64,000 nt of DNA from G963665185 sp049723905. GTDB lineage: Bacteria > Desulfobacterota > Desulfovibrionia > Desulfovibrionales > Desulfovibrionaceae. The notes below the pieces were generated by a model that was not told where the DNA came from, ran no database searches, and worked only from the letters and a program-made list of their open reading frames with translations. This document shows, piece by piece, positions 35,265 through 43,525 of the stretch; position 1 is the first letter of the stretch; the number at the start of each line of letters is the position of its first letter. The stretch lies in contig NZ_JBJKFD010000001.1 in assembly GCF_049723905.1 (NCBI RefSeq), forward strand, positions 558,001 to 622,000. Direction: 5' to 3'. Position numbers and translations under genes: made by a program.

Positions 35265-35449
35265 AACGCCTGGCGCAAGCTATGCGGGACAACGCCCTGG
35301 CCCAAATTGAAGCGTTGTCCCGAAAATGGTTTTCGGACAGGCAGCCTACCCGGCAAAGCAGAGCGCAAGCTCTGTTTCTGGAAACGGACTATTGGGAAAA
35401 AATGGAAACGGCTGTGTGCAATGCCCTTGTACGCGCCTTTGGCGGATAG
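35255..35449 (+). CDS. candidate -1 frameshift extension of the tail chaperone (gpE')
   Basis: Just before the gpE-like stop (TAG at 35262-35264) lies a run GGGGGA at 35255-35260. In the -1 frame the reading continues for 61 residues (ERLAQAMRDNALAQIEALSR...ALVRAFGG) to a stop at 35447-35449, three bases before the tape measure start. That frame has no start codon with a ribosome site. P2 makes gpE+E' by a -1 slip at the same place in its tail operon, so the same device is likely here. The slip site itself is not a classic heptamer. Confidence 0.6.
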   Translation, partial: GGVERLAQAMRDNALAQIEALSRKWFSDRQPTRQSRAQALFLETDYWEKMETAVCNALVRAFGG

Positions 35450-35452
35450 CCC

Positions 35453-37624
35453 ATGCAATTGAATGAACTGTTTTTTAAGCTTTCTCTGCTGGACAACGTG
35501 ACCGGCGCGGCTGGGAAGATCCAGAAGAAGCTGGACGGCCTGGCCGGAACCGCCCGTAAGTCGTTCCGGCAGATCGGCTATGGCGCTGCAGGGATGTGGG
35601 GCGCGGGCAAGGGCATGATGTCCCTTGTTGACCCCGCACGCCAGATGCAACGCGCCCTGGGCGAAGTGGGCAGCCTGGGCGTAGCTGGCAAGAGCTTGGA
35701 CCAGCTGAACCGGCAAGCCCTGGCATTTTCCATCCAATACGGTGGCACGGCTGCGGACGTTGCGGCATCGGCTTACGACATTCAATCGTCCATCAGCGGC
35801 TTGGATGGATCCGAACTGGCCAGTTTCACCAATGCGTCCAACGTGCTGGCCAAGGCCACCAAGGCCGACGCGGGCACTATTACCGATTACACCGGCACTA
35901 TGTACGGCATTTTCAAGAGCCAGGCCGACAAGATGGGCAAGGCCAAGTGGGTGGAACAACTGGCTGGCAAGACCGCAACAGCCGTGCAGATGTTCAAGAC
36001 CACGGGCATGGAAATGTCGTCGGCGTTCACGTCTATTGGAGCCAACGCAACATCGGCGGGGATTGCCGCTTCCGAACAGATGGCCGTTCTGGGGACGCTG
36101 CAGTCCACCATGTCCGGCAGCGAGGCCGGAACCAAGTACAAGGCGTTTCTTTCTGGTGTGGGCCAGGCGCAAAGCAAGCTGGGCCTGCGTTTTACCGACT
36201 CCCAAGGCAAGATGCTGGGCATAATGGACATTCTGGGCAAGCTGAAAAAGAAGTTTGGGGATACCCTGGACGTAAACGAAAGCGACACCCTGAAAAAGGC
36301 TTTTGGATCCGACGAAGCCGTGTCCATGGTCAAGCTGCTTATGGCCGATACCACCGGATTGGGCGAAAGCATCAACAAACTTGGCCAAGTCACCGGCATG
36401 GACAAGGCCCGAAAAATGGCCCGGTCCATGGTGGACCCCTTTGACCGCCTGGCGGCAGGGGGGAGGGCTTTAAGCATTGTTATGGGCCAGGCGCTTTTAC
36501 CGGTCATCAATCCCATTGTTGACGGCTTTGCCAATTTGTCTGCCCGTATGGTTGGCTGGTCTGAAAAATTCCCCAATATTACCAAATGGATTGGCTACGG
36601 AGCTACGGCCATTCTTGGATTTACCGCCGTGCTTGGGCTGGCGTCCGTTGCTTCCGGCGTTATGCGCGTGGCCACGTTCGGTCTGTCTACCGTGTTTTCC
36701 CCGCTTACCGGCGTACTTGGCTTGGTTCGCAAGGCCTGGACCGCATACACGGGCTGTCAGTGGCTTGCCAACGCCGCCTTGTGGGGCTTTCCCGGCACTT
36801 GGCTTGTAGGCGCCTTGGTGGGCGTTGTGGCCGCAGTGGGCGCGGTTATCTACTGGTGGGATGATCTGAAAGCCGCCTTCCTGGATACGTCCTGGGGCAA
36901 GGCCATTGCCGGGGCGTTTGGGACTGTGGCCAACTGGTTTGCCACGCTCTACAGCCTGGCAGGCAAAGCCTTGGGCGGCATAGGGACCATATGGACCCGA
37001 ATTACCAGCGTATTCACAGATTTTTCATGGAGCAAGGCCATAGGTGTTGCCTTTGACGGCATCTTTTTCTGGTTCAAGCTGCTGGGCGGCTTGCCCCTGC
37101 GTATGATTGGGCTGGTGTTCGACGGCTGGCAAAAGCTGTTTGGGATCCTAGCGGATACATCCTGGGGCCAGGCAATCATCGGCACGGCAAGCGGCGTTTG
37201 GACTTTCATTACCGACCTGTTCGGCGGCATAGGGGCCATGTGGAACAGCGTAACCGGGGCGTTTACGGATACCTCCTGGCTTACCTCCTGGGGTGAAGGC
37301 CTTATGGGCGTTATTGGCGGTGTGCTGGACTGGTTCCGCTCCCTGGGCGGTGTGGTGGATTGGGTACTGGATAAGCTGGATTGGTTGCCGGGTGTGGATC
37401 TGAAAGCCACGGCCACGGCTTCCACTCCGCCGCCTGTCACCTCGGAAATGCTGGACGCCCCGCGCCGTACCAGAATTCCGACCGGCGGTGTAACGCAACA
37501 GATTTCCAAGGCCGTGACCCAAAACCAAAGCGCCACGCATAGCATCGGCAAAGTGGTCATCAACACCGAGGGCAAGCAGGATGGGCAGTCTATCCGGCAA
37601 GAGCTGCTTATGGCGGGGGCGTGA
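35453..37624 (+). CDS. tail tape measure protein (P2 gpT-like)
   Basis: 723 residues. Begins MQLNELFFKLSLLDNVTGAA, and has the tape measure core with QIGYGAAGMWGAGKGMM and AFSIQYGGTAADVAASAYDI. Hydrophobic stretches lie between about 375 and 460, and tryptophan-rich repeats with TSWGKAIAG, FSWSKAIG and TSWGQAIIG follow, a repeated motif of about 60-80 residues. Its length sets tail length. It is the longest phage gene and appears unbroken. Confidence 0.9.
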   Translation: MQLNELFFKLSLLDNVTGAAGKIQKKLDGLAGTARKSFRQIGYGAAGMWGAGKGMMSLVDPARQMQRALGEVGSLGVAGKSLDQLNRQALAFSIQYGGTAADVAASAYDIQSSISGLDGSELASFTNASNVLAKATKADAGTITDYTGTMYGIFKSQADKMGKAKWVEQLAGKTATAVQMFKTTGMEMSSAFTSIGANATSAGIAASEQMAVLGTLQSTMSGSEAGTKYKAFLSGVGQAQSKLGLRFTDSQGKMLGIMDILGKLKKKFGDTLDVNESDTLKKAFGSDEAVSMVKLLMADTTGLGESINKLGQVTGMDKARKMARSMVDPFDRLAAGGRALSIVMGQALLPVINPIVDGFANLSARMVGWSEKFPNITKWIGYGATAILGFTAVLGLASVASGVMRVATFGLSTVFSPLTGVLGLVRKAWTAYTGCQWLANAALWGFPGTWLVGALVGVVAAVGAVIYWWDDLKAAFLDTSWGKAIAGAFGTVANWFATLYSLAGKALGGIGTIWTRITSVFTDFSWSKAIGVAFDGIFFWFKLLGGLPLRMIGLVFDGWQKLFGILADTSWGQAIIGTASGVWTFITDLFGGIGAMWNSVTGAFTDTSWLTSWGEGLMGVIGGVLDWFRSLGGVVDWVLDKLDWLPGVDLKATATASTPPPVTSEMLDAPRRTRIPTGGVTQQISKAVTQNQSATHSIGKVVINTEGKQDGQSIRQELLMAGA

Positions 37625-38077
37625 TGGCAGATCCGAAGTATGTAGACTTGCTGGTTACTGGCGACGACCTGACCCTGGACGCTGGCGGCAACCCTGTCCT
37701 GGTGACGGATCGGGACTGCATCGCCCAGGACCTGCCGGCACGCCACCTTGCGCCAATTGGATACAGCATTGGGCGGCCAGGTGGCCGTGGTGGAGGACTA
37801 CGCGGCCCAGGGCGTGACGCCGGAAGCCGAGTTGCAAGCCGTGATGCAGCGGAAAACCGAACAGGTAGCCCGTGTGCAAGCTGCATGGGATGAACTGGCG
37901 GCGTTGCTGCAGGGCAAAGCCGGACAGGCCAGGTACTGCCAGGGATCGGGCGCGGCCATTCATTCGCAACTGACCAAAGCCAATGTGCCCGGCCCGGAGA
38001 ACGTGCTTTCCGCCCTGGTTGGCTGGATAGGGGAACCGGAGCGGGTAAAAGTATTGCGGGAGGTGTTCGGGGTATGA
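37624..38077 (+). pseudogene. small tail protein gene with one-base insertion
   Basis: Frame one gives MADPKYVDLLVTGDDLTLDA and on to DRDCIAQDL, then runs into nonsense. Frame two continues with RHATLRQLDTALGGQVAVVE and ends in ERVKVLREVFGV at 38077. Dropping one C at about 37735 (GACCTGCCGG) joins them into a protein of about 150 residues. The N-terminal half resembles small phage baseplate/tail proteins (DUF2590- or gp46-like). Broken in the sequence as given. Confidence 0.7.
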
Positions 38078-38709
38078 CCGACTTTCTACGCCTCGACGAC
38101 TACAATGTGCCGGGCTACGGCCTGACTGTGACCGGAGATCTTGAGATCCGTACCGAGGACTTGAGCGGCGAAACAAGCGGGACGGCCCGTGTGGACAAGG
38201 GGCTGAAACCCAAGCGGCTGAACGTTTCCCTGTGTATCCGGTTCAAGGACCAAAACGCCCTGCGTGACCTGGTGCGCGTGGTCGAAGCCAGGGGCCGCAA
38301 CGGGGAAGGCAAGGTCTACACCATTGCCAACCGTGAAGCCAACGTGGCCGGGATCCGGCAGGTACGTTTTACAGATAAGTTCGATTGGAAGCCGATTAGC
38401 GGCATCAAGGCTTGGTCCGTGTCGTTCACGCTGCGGGAATATTTGAGCGTGCCAGAACGCGTGGAACAGCGGGAAACCAAGCCGGAAGCCGTGGCTCAGA
38501 CCAGCAACGGCAAGACCGTGACTGCTGAAACCGAAAACACAAAAAACGCCACTAAAAGCAAGGGCGCAACCGAGCCGACCGGGCAAAGTGGCCAGACTGG
38601 CCAGTCGGACGCCACGACCGATGAAACCGCGCAGACCGCCCAACCGGCCCAGGAGCCGTTGACCTCGGTGGAAAAAATTTTGTCCTGGTTGGATAGGGCG
38701 CTGGCATGA
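38074..38709 (+). CDS. baseplate complex protein
   Basis: 211 residues; overlaps the previous frame by four bases. Residues 1-125 are strand-rich and folded (LGLTVTGDLEIRTEDLSGET-like, then ISGIKAWSVSFTLREYLSVP); the last 80 residues are a low-complexity T/Q/A/E linker ending in a short helix (VEKILSWLDRAL). It fits the baseplate protein that precedes the hub gene in this phage type. Appears intact; family assigned by position and pattern. Confidence 0.65.
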   Translation: MTDFLRLDDYNVPGYGLTVTGDLEIRTEDLSGETSGTARVDKGLKPKRLNVSLCIRFKDQNALRDLVRVVEARGRNGEGKVYTIANREANVAGIRQVRFTDKFDWKPISGIKAWSVSFTLREYLSVPERVEQRETKPEAVAQTSNGKTVTAETENTKNATKSKGATEPTGQSGQTGQSDATTDETAQTAQPAQEPLTSVEKILSWLDRALA

Positions 38710-39403
38710 AGCTACGCAAGACCCTTACCGTGGCAGGCGTGGACGTTCCCCTTGTTGAAGAGGACGTGCGCCTGGATATTTCCACGGCTGGCCGGGCCAT
38801 GTTCCGCGTGCAGTCTGCCGAAGCGTTGTCCGGCCTGGTGCAGTTCCGGCTGGGCTATTCGATCCAGGATCGGGACCAGATGTTTTTTACCGGCTATGTT
38901 GAGGCAAGCCATACCGTGGACGGATCCACGCAACGGATATTTTGTCGGGAGTTAGCCGCCGCGCTGGCCCTGCAATGCCCGTTGAGCCTGCGACATCCCA
39001 CATTGCGCCAAGTCCTGGCCCGTACAATGAAAAGACCGGGCTGTTTTTTGTGGTTCCGGAACAGAAATATGCCACGCGGCGTGTGCCGTGCTTTCAGACC
39101 TTGGGCAACGGCTATCACGGCTTGGACTCCCTGGGCGCGGTGTTCGGCATCGAGAACTATATCTGGCAGCAACAAGCGGACGGGGCCGTGTTTGTAGGTT
39201 CCTGGAATGATAGCCGCTGGGCCTCCCGGCCCGTGGAGATTGCGGAGAAGCTTTTTACCCGTGTGGACGCCAACGGGGCAAAGGTGTTGCCCGCTGTTCC
39301 GACGTTGCGTCCGGGCGTGCGGCTGAACGAACAATATTTAACCTCCCTGCGTCTGGCGGGGCATGAAATGGTGGTGCAATGCGGAAAGTCATTAAGGACA
39401 TAG
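38706..39403 (+). pseudogene. baseplate hub (gpD-like) gene, frameshifted
   Basis: Frame one reads MKLRKTLTVAGVDVPLVEED through QCPLSLRHPTLRQVLAR, frame two then gives NEKTGLFFVVPEQKYATRR to the stop at 39403. The break is at 39021-39024 and would be cured by adding one base. Joined, it makes about 232 residues, shorter than gpD but with the hub-like N-terminal domain. It overlaps the spike gene at the 3' end. The hub links tube and spike, so its loss alone would block tail assembly. Confidence 0.7.
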
Positions 39404-40503
39404 TGCTGCGCGTTTTCCCGGAATTGACCGCCGGATTGCACCTGGACCGCTATGCCCGAGTGTTGGCCGTGACAGACGCGCCTGAAGATGGGGGAAGCTG
39501 CGAACGCTTCCGGCCCCGGTATGCAGTGGACGTGGAGATCCTTACGCCGGAAGGCGTGCGGGATGAAAAATTTCCCATATATGAAGCCGTGCCGCTTCCC
39601 GTACCCATGGGCGCGGGAATGGAGGCCGGGCTCTACGGCTTTCCGGAGCCGGGAACGCTGGTGATTATTGGTTTTGCCTACGGGCGGCCAGACCATCCGG
39701 TGATCCGCCAAGTGTATCCGCTGGGGCTTTCCCTGCCCAAATTGGCCCACCGGGAACAACGCTGGCAGCAAAATGCCGATGTGTTCCAGGGAGTGGACCC
39801 GGACGGCAACTGGACGCGCACAACCAGCATGGCCATAGCCGATGAAAGCCGCGTGCATGTGCGCCGGGCCGTTCAGGCCGTGGACGAGCTGGCGCGGGAG
39901 ATCCGGACCATTGCCGAGAACAGTACCGAGGAAGTGGGCGGGGTAAAGGTCCTCGAGGCCCTGGGCGCTCTACGCTTGCGGTCGGGCGGGGATATGCACC
40001 TGGCCAGCGTGGACAGCCTGAACCAAACCACGGCGCGGGACCTGCGCCTGGTGGCCGGTGGCAACCGTCGGGAGGCGACCGGAGGCGACCAGGAAGCCAA
40101 GGTGGGCGGCAACCGGGATTTGTCCGTGACGGGATGCGAGACGGACACCATAGGCGGGGATCTGACTATCACCACGGGCGGCGACCAGGCCGAAGACACG
40201 TCCGGCAATCGGGCGGAAACCGTGGGCGGAAACAGTATCGAGCAAGTTACCGGCAACAAGAATGTGACGGCCGACAGCATAGGAATTTCATTTATCGGGA
40301 CCATGAGCTGCAACGGCCCCGGCGGGACCAGCTTGTTCCAGATCCTACTGGACTTCATGGACGCCACGCGCCAGGCGCTTTACACCCTGGCCGACCACAC
40401 CCATCCGGCAGTGGGCCAGATACCCAGCCAGCACGCCTCCGTGGAAACCGATGCCGACGAAATAACCGACCTGCGCCAAGTGTTGGATAGGATTAGCGAG
40501 TAA
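39379..40503 (+). CDS. baseplate spike protein (gpV/VgrG-like)
   Basis: 374 residues. An N-terminal OB-fold region with VPLPVPMGAGMEAGLYGFPE and GTLVIIGFAYGRPDHPVIR is followed by a beta-helix of short repeats (GGNRREATGGDQEAKVGGN, VGGNSIEQVTGN). A C-terminal histidine pair lies in LADHTHPAVGQ. These are features of membrane-piercing spikes on contractile tails. The last structural gene present; baseplate wedge and tail fibre genes that should follow are absent. Confidence 0.87.
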   Translation: MRKVIKDIVLRVFPELTAGLHLDRYARVLAVTDAPEDGGSCERFRPRYAVDVEILTPEGVRDEKFPIYEAVPLPVPMGAGMEAGLYGFPEPGTLVIIGFAYGRPDHPVIRQVYPLGLSLPKLAHREQRWQQNADVFQGVDPDGNWTRTTSMAIADESRVHVRRAVQAVDELAREIRTIAENSTEEVGGVKVLEALGALRLRSGGDMHLASVDSLNQTTARDLRLVAGGNRREATGGDQEAKVGGNRDLSVTGCETDTIGGDLTITTGGDQAEDTSGNRAETVGGNSIEQVTGNKNVTADSIGISFIGTMSCNGPGGTSLFQILLDFMDATRQALYTLADHTHPAVGQIPSQHASVETDADEITDLRQVLDRISE

Positions 40504-40546
40504 GGGGAAATTTAGCTAACCGTTTTCATCCGGCATTCAGACTTTA

Positions 40547-40586
40547 ACGGCCCTGGTTCCTGTTTAGGATCCAGGGCCGTTTCTTT
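40547..40586 (+). terminator. terminator after the spike gene
   Basis: A ten-base stem ACGGCCCTGG/CCAGGGCCGT encloses a second small stem (TCCT/AGGA), followed by TTCTTT. Strong candidate for the end of the late tail operon. Confidence 0.85.
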
Positions 40587-40626
40587 CAGGCGTTCACAAC
40601 GATAAGCACGGATAAGAAAAAGTCGT

Positions 40627-41028
40627 CTACAGTTCCTTTCTTGCGGCCTGTTTGGCGGCAGAAACCATAAATGCGGTGCGATCCACACCTTGGGCAGCGG
40701 CAGCACTGTCAATTAAGGCAAGGTCAAGCTCAGATACCCGCAAGCTGATAGGACGTCGTTTCACCTCTTGGGGGACCGATACAAGTATAACGGCGTGGAA
40801 TCCAACGTCATTTTTATGGGCATTGTAAACTTCCTCAAAAGACCGGGCAACAGGGATAGGTTCCCCGTCTTCTCGCATTCCTTCCAGGTGAAATTGCAGG
40901 GCGTCCTTTGCAAGGGAATCCAGTTCAGCCAGGGAATCGGCGGCAGTGATGCAGCCAGGAAGATCGGGCCAAGAGACGCCGTAGGCGCTATTTTCGTCTT
41001 TATGTATTACAGCAAAATATGCAGGCAT
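40627..41028 (-). CDS. hicB: HicB antitoxin
   Basis: 133 residues. The N-terminal HicB domain reads YGVSWPDLPGCITAADSLAE with the usual partially degraded nuclease-like fold. A ribbon-helix-helix DNA-binding tail follows (RPISLRVSELDLALIDSAAA). It binds and blocks the HicA toxin and represses the operon. Start after AAGGAGCAAAAAA. Second gene of the pair, 42 bases after hicA. Confidence 0.92.
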   Translation of the reverse strand: MPAYFAVIHKDENSAYGVSWPDLPGCITAADSLAELDSLAKDALQFHLEGMREDGEPIPVARSFEEVYNAHKNDVGFHAVILVSVPQEVKRRPISLRVSELDLALIDSAAAAQGVDRTAFMVSAAKQAARKEL

Positions 41029-41070
41029 TTTTTTGCTCCTTGTGTTTACGGGGGGGAGGCCCCGGAGGGC

Positions 41071-41259
41071 CTACCTTAGTTTTATCCCGGCTTGTTTTTC
41101 TATGCTCTTCAAAGTTCCTATCGGGAGGTCTTTTTTGGGATGGGGGACCGTTACTCGACCGGGCTTTTCTGGGTGCTTGAATTGTTTATGGTCCCCCCTG
41201 GTTCCGACCTCGTACCAACCATCCTTCTTGAGTTCTTTTATGACTTCCCTGCTGTTCAT
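41071..41259 (-). CDS. hicA: HicA toxin (mRNA interferase)
   Basis: 62 residues, standard length. The double-stranded-RNA-binding-like fold shows GWYEVGTRGDHKQFKHPEKP, with the catalytic histidine in the GDHKQFKHP stretch, and ends in the usual LPIGTLKSIEKQAGIKL. Cleaves mRNA when free of HicB. No ribosome site precedes the ATG, and the likely -10 box lies only about ten bases upstream, so the message may be almost leaderless. Confidence 0.92.
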   Translation of the reverse strand: MNSREVIKELKKDGWYEVGTRGDHKQFKHPEKPGRVTVPHPKKDLPIGTLKSIEKQAGIKLR

Positions 41260-41318
41260 GTATACAATGTATATACACTAGATAGGCTGGGTCAAGAAAA
41301 ATATACGATGTATATACA
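41260..41318 (-). promoter_or_regulatory. hicAB promoter and repeated operator
   Basis: On the minus strand TTGACC (41290-41295), a 16-base spacer, then TATACA (41268-41273). Two copies of TGTATATACATNGTATA lie at about 41261-41278 and 41302-41318, one over the -10 box and one upstream of the -35 box. They are probable HicB binding sites for autorepression. Confidence 0.65.
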
Positions 41319-41767
41319 AAAAATGAGAGTTTGTTGCTCTGCTTTTTCAGGTGCTAGGCCTTCGCCCAGACTGGATCCAGGGCCTGTCTAGATCCTCTAG
41401 ATCTGCAAATAAGAATAGCTCGGAACTGGAAGAACCGGGACTCCTCCGCTCCCACCTTCGGGCCTTTTCGGTCCATTTTTTTGCCAAATTTGATGTGTGC
41501 CTGAGATAGGTAGAATAGAGGTGTGGTGGGGCTTCTCGCGAGTTGCTCCTCGTTGCACAAGTTTGCAACCTCTTGCCCGGCAGTGCAATACGCAGGAGAA
41601 GGCGTAGGTACATTGCCGTCATAAAAAGCTTGTTAATCCAAAGCTTGAAGTTTTTTCCTTATATACAGTTCTTAAATAAACAGCCACAAACGATGCCCCC
41701 AAAACGAGGGACACCGTGCTATAGCTGGGCTGAAAGTCTTTTCTCTTTTGCAATGTTAGGCATAAGC
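41319..41767. other. region between hicAB and integrase, no recognised gene
   Basis: About 450 bases. Only shadow frames are open. No terminator with a T run stands out, though an inverted CTAGATC/GATCTAG-like patch occurs near 41390-41405. Confidence 0.4.
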
Positions 41768-42959
41768 TCAGCCTTCGCGTAGCTGGTCCAAATAATTCGC
41801 CCAAGCCTGCATCATCTTACGGCGTGCCTCAAGATGGGTGGCGTGGTCATATGCTGCGCGAACCTTATTTTTTTCTTTATGGGCCAGTTGTAAGTCCACC
41901 ACTTTTTCAGGCCAGCCTTGTTCCAGCAAAAGGGTTGTCGCCATTCCTCGGAATCCATGGGCGCACATTTGATCTTTTTCAAAGCCCATGCGCCGTATGG
42001 CCGCTGTTATTGTGTTTTCGCTCATAGGGCGGCTAGGGCTGCGTGCCCCTGGGAATATGTACGGACGGCCTTTTGTCAGTGGATAAATCTCTTTAAAGAT
42101 GTCTATTGCCTGCCGACTCAAGGGGATAATATGCGGGCGACGTTTCTTCATCTTCTCGGGCGGTATGCGCCATTCTGCCGCGTCAATATCTATCTCCGCC
42201 CATTCCGCCTTGCGTATTTCTCCTGGCCGAAGAAAAACCAAGGGGGAAAGCTTGAGAGCCGCGCGTACAACGGGCGTGCCTTGGTAATCGTCAATAGCCC
42301 TTAGTAGTGCTCCAACGTCTTTGGGGATGATAAGGGCCGCAAAATGCTTCCCCGTTTGGCTGGCCGGGGGAAGGGCACCGGTTACATCCGCCGCCGGGTC
42401 CCGGTCTGCTTTGCCCAGAACAATTGCATAACGGAAAACCTGGGAACATATACCACGTGTACGTCGTGCAACCTCCACCGCTCCACGGGCGTGGATGCGT
42501 TGGACAATGGTAAGCATGTTTTGGGCATTCAGGTCAGATATGGGCACGTCGCCTATGTAAGGCGAATACGTTTGCTTCCAGACGGTCAATAACCGTCTTG
42601 GCATGTGATGGACTCCATCCCGTGGAAAATTTGCTGTACCACTCCCTTGCTATGCTCTCAAAAGTGTCTTGTCCGGCGTGGACTAAAACAAGTTGTTTCT
42701 TTGCTTCGCCCGGGTCCACACCACGGGCTAAGAGTTCTCTTGCCTTTCGGTGCATCTCTCGTGCATCTTTCAAGGAGAGGTCGGGGTACTGCCCATATGT
42801 CAAAATATTTTCTTTTTTTGTCGTGGGGCGTCGATAGCGGTAAATGAAAGATTTGACCCCAGAAGGAAGGACTTGCAAGCTCAGAGCTTCACCATCTGGG
42901 AGCTTGTATTTCTTTTTTTGGGGTTTGGCCGCTTCGATTTGTTTTATGGTAAGTGCCAC
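41768..42959 (-). pseudogene. int: P4-type tyrosine integrase with one-base insertion
   Basis: The N-terminal part (42959 to about 42564) has the arm-binding domain: MALTIKQIEAAKPQKKKYKL, PDGEALSLQV and YPDLSLKDAR. The C-terminal part in another frame has the catalytic domain: RPGEIRKAEW (Arg), HGFRGMATTLL (His-Arg), and RAAYDHATHLEARRKMMQAW (Tyr). Removing one base at about 42563 joins DRLEANVF to PYIGDVPIS and restores a protein near 397 residues. It lies next to attR, as expected for an element integrated at this tRNA. As given, no full-length integrase can be made. Confidence 0.85.
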
Positions 42960-43077
42960 GGTGGTTCCTCCGGGACTGTGGGTAACGAACTAGCGAATGG
43001 TCCCATTACCCACAGGATTACCCACACAAGTATCTAGATGTCAACGTATCGCGCTGGACGCTAGTAGACACATAAAA

Positions 43078-43149
43078 CTAAAAAACCCTTGATTTACAAG
43101 GGCTTTAAGACTTTTTTGGACTGCTCTGGATGGTTAGATGGCGGAGAGG
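43078..43149. repeat. right attachment-site repeat (attR)
   Basis: Matches the left repeat at 17671-17743, including a 21-base identical block at 43123-43143 that runs into the 3' end of tRNA-Ser. The integrase gene begins about 120 bases to the left. Confidence 0.8.
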
Positions 43150-43233
43150 GTGGGATTCGAACCCACGTGCCGCTGTTAGGCGACAACCCGATTTCGAGTC
43201 GGGCCCGTTACGACCGGACTTCGGTACCTCTCC
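43139..43233 (-). tRNA. tRNA-Ser (anticodon CGA)
   Basis: 95 bases including an encoded CCA (43139-43141). The acceptor arm pairs GGAGAGG with CCTCTCC; the anticodon arm is CCCGA-CTCGAAA-TCGGG, giving CGA; a long variable arm (GTTGTCGCCTAACAGCGGCAC) and the GGTTCGAATCC T arm are present. Decodes UCG. It serves as the prophage insertion target. Confidence 0.95.
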
Positions 43234-43525
43234 GCGTAAAGAGGAGAGACGTTGATACTCGTGCACAGACTGTTCGTCAAGCAATAATGGCTGGAATAGT
43301 TCAAGACAAATGTTCAATGCATTCCTGTGCCCACGATGTTGGCTAGTTGCCTTGCAATCGGACGGGTCTGTCAAAAAAAAATATATAAAAAAAGATAGTT
43401 AGGGTTGGAATATTTGTTGAATACTCGTGGCGTAGATTGGAATAGCGGATTGAATTACAGTGCGATAAGTCGTTTGGGATAATTTTAGTGCTGCAGCCAG
43501 CAAAATTAGTTTTTAGGAACCTTCA

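Larger units (their letters stand above)
17671..43149. mobile_element. defective P2-like prophage inserted at tRNA-Ser(CGA)
   Basis: About 25.5 kb bounded by an imperfect direct repeat whose right copy overlaps the 3' end of tRNA-Ser. Layout: small early genes and a broken replication gene; accessory genes (21.1-24.5 kb); ogr, portal and terminase on the minus strand; then capsid, terminase small subunit, tail and lysis genes on the plus strand; hicAB; integrase next to the tRNA. The order portal-terminase opposed to scaffold-capsid is the P2 signature. No baseplate wedge (W, J, I), tail fibre, repressor or replication initiator gene is found, and four genes are frameshifted, so it is probably unable to form infective particles by itself. 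Confidence 0.9.
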
